Part shown: piece after piece, positions 63,950-64,000 of the stretch
Layout: each line of letters begins with the position of its first letter
How positions within the stretch are numbered: the first letter of the stretch is position 1
Source: Labia minor
Lineage: Eukaryota > Arthropoda > Insecta > Dermaptera > Spongiphoridae
Reading direction: 5' to 3'
Assembly: GCA_963082975.1 (NCBI GenBank)
Contig: OY720350.1
Span: 20,678,910-20,742,909 of the forward strand
DNA length: 64,000 nt
The notes under the pieces: model-generated
Told to the model about the DNA's origin: nothing
What the model saw: the letters and a program-made list of their open reading frames with translations, nothing else
The model's database searches: none
Made by a program: the position numbers and the translations under genes

Positions 63950-64000
63950 TTTAACATTGCAAATCACGCGCCAACCGTGACGTGGTGCCCTCAACAAAGA
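63950..64000 (+). repeat. Unit-1 repeat, start only (cut by window end)
   Basis: TTAACATTGCAAATCACGCG then CCGTGACGTGGTGCC, the same as 29010-29060, showing that duplication B continues beyond the window. Confidence 0.6.

Larger units (their letters stand above)
52012..64000. repeat. Segmental/composite duplication, copy B
   Basis: Colinear with 18354-29050 and continuing past the window end. The left boundary is abrupt: host sequence ...AATTTAATTAA changes at 52012 to the internal LINE-A sequence TGTAATTTGGCACTGACC. Copy B lacks the mariner, the hAT and the 1.1-kb insertion of copy A and instead contains a full-length LINE-A. Confidence 0.8.

Noticed and set aside
1-64000. CRISPR arrays, bacterial operons, phage or defence islands
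   Set aside because: No direct-repeat/spacer arrays, no Shine-Dalgarno-led gene clusters; the spliced genes and retrotransposons show this is eukaryotic.

Overview
This window is eukaryotic nuclear DNA, very AT-rich, with spliced genes (GT-AG introns, AT-rich intergenic DNA) and a heavy load of nested transposable elements. Gene content (condensin II subunit H2, ethanolamine kinase, a MYND zinc-finger protein) and repeat types (mariner, hAT and piggyBac MITEs, jockey-type LINEs, a Ty3/gypsy element) fit an arthropod, probably an insect. No species can be named. All host exons were assembled by eye from splice signals, reading phase and family similarity.

Layout. (1) 1-3899, minus strand: NCAPH2, ten exons, running off the left edge. 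(2) 3900-7905: divergent intergenic region with a relic TIR DNA transposon (6141-7516). (3) 7906-34313, plus strand: a six-exon ethanolamine kinase gene, complete at 338 aa. Its third intron is 21.2 kb (11970-33134) and holds most of the mobile DNA of the left half. (4) 34314-39292: AT-rich intergenic DNA with MITE relics. (5) 39293-43965: a Ty3/gypsy LTR retrotransposon on the minus strand whose two 212-bp LTRs look identical. (6) 43971-49692: intergenic, with a perfect 88-bp-arm palindrome. (7) 49693-51419, minus strand: the last three exons of a MYND-type gene, possibly of the AJM1 apical-junction family, including a GC-AG intron. (8) 52012-64000: a second copy of the repeat complex that also lies in the ethanolamine kinase intron at about 18.35-29.05 kb.

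The duplicated complex has inverted arms of a repeat here called R, flanking an RT-less jockey-like LINE (LINE-B), followed by a second repeat unit with short hairpins. After duplication each copy took different insertions. Copy A (18-29 kb) gained an intact-looking mariner, a degenerate hAT carrying a piggyBac MITE, and a 1.1-kb Helitron-like or foldback element. Copy B (52-64 kb) gained a full-length jockey-clade LINE (LINE-A, 52674-58011) with intact ORF1 and ORF2, a poly(A) tail and a 14-bp target duplication. This gives a readable relative chronology. Three elements look recent enough to be active or to have live relatives: LINE-A, the mariner and the gypsy element.

I saw no defence system, CRISPR array, rRNA or intact tRNA gene. 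The most unusual material is the composite R/LINE-B/R repeat and the convergence of LINE-A insertions on one nucleotide of R.
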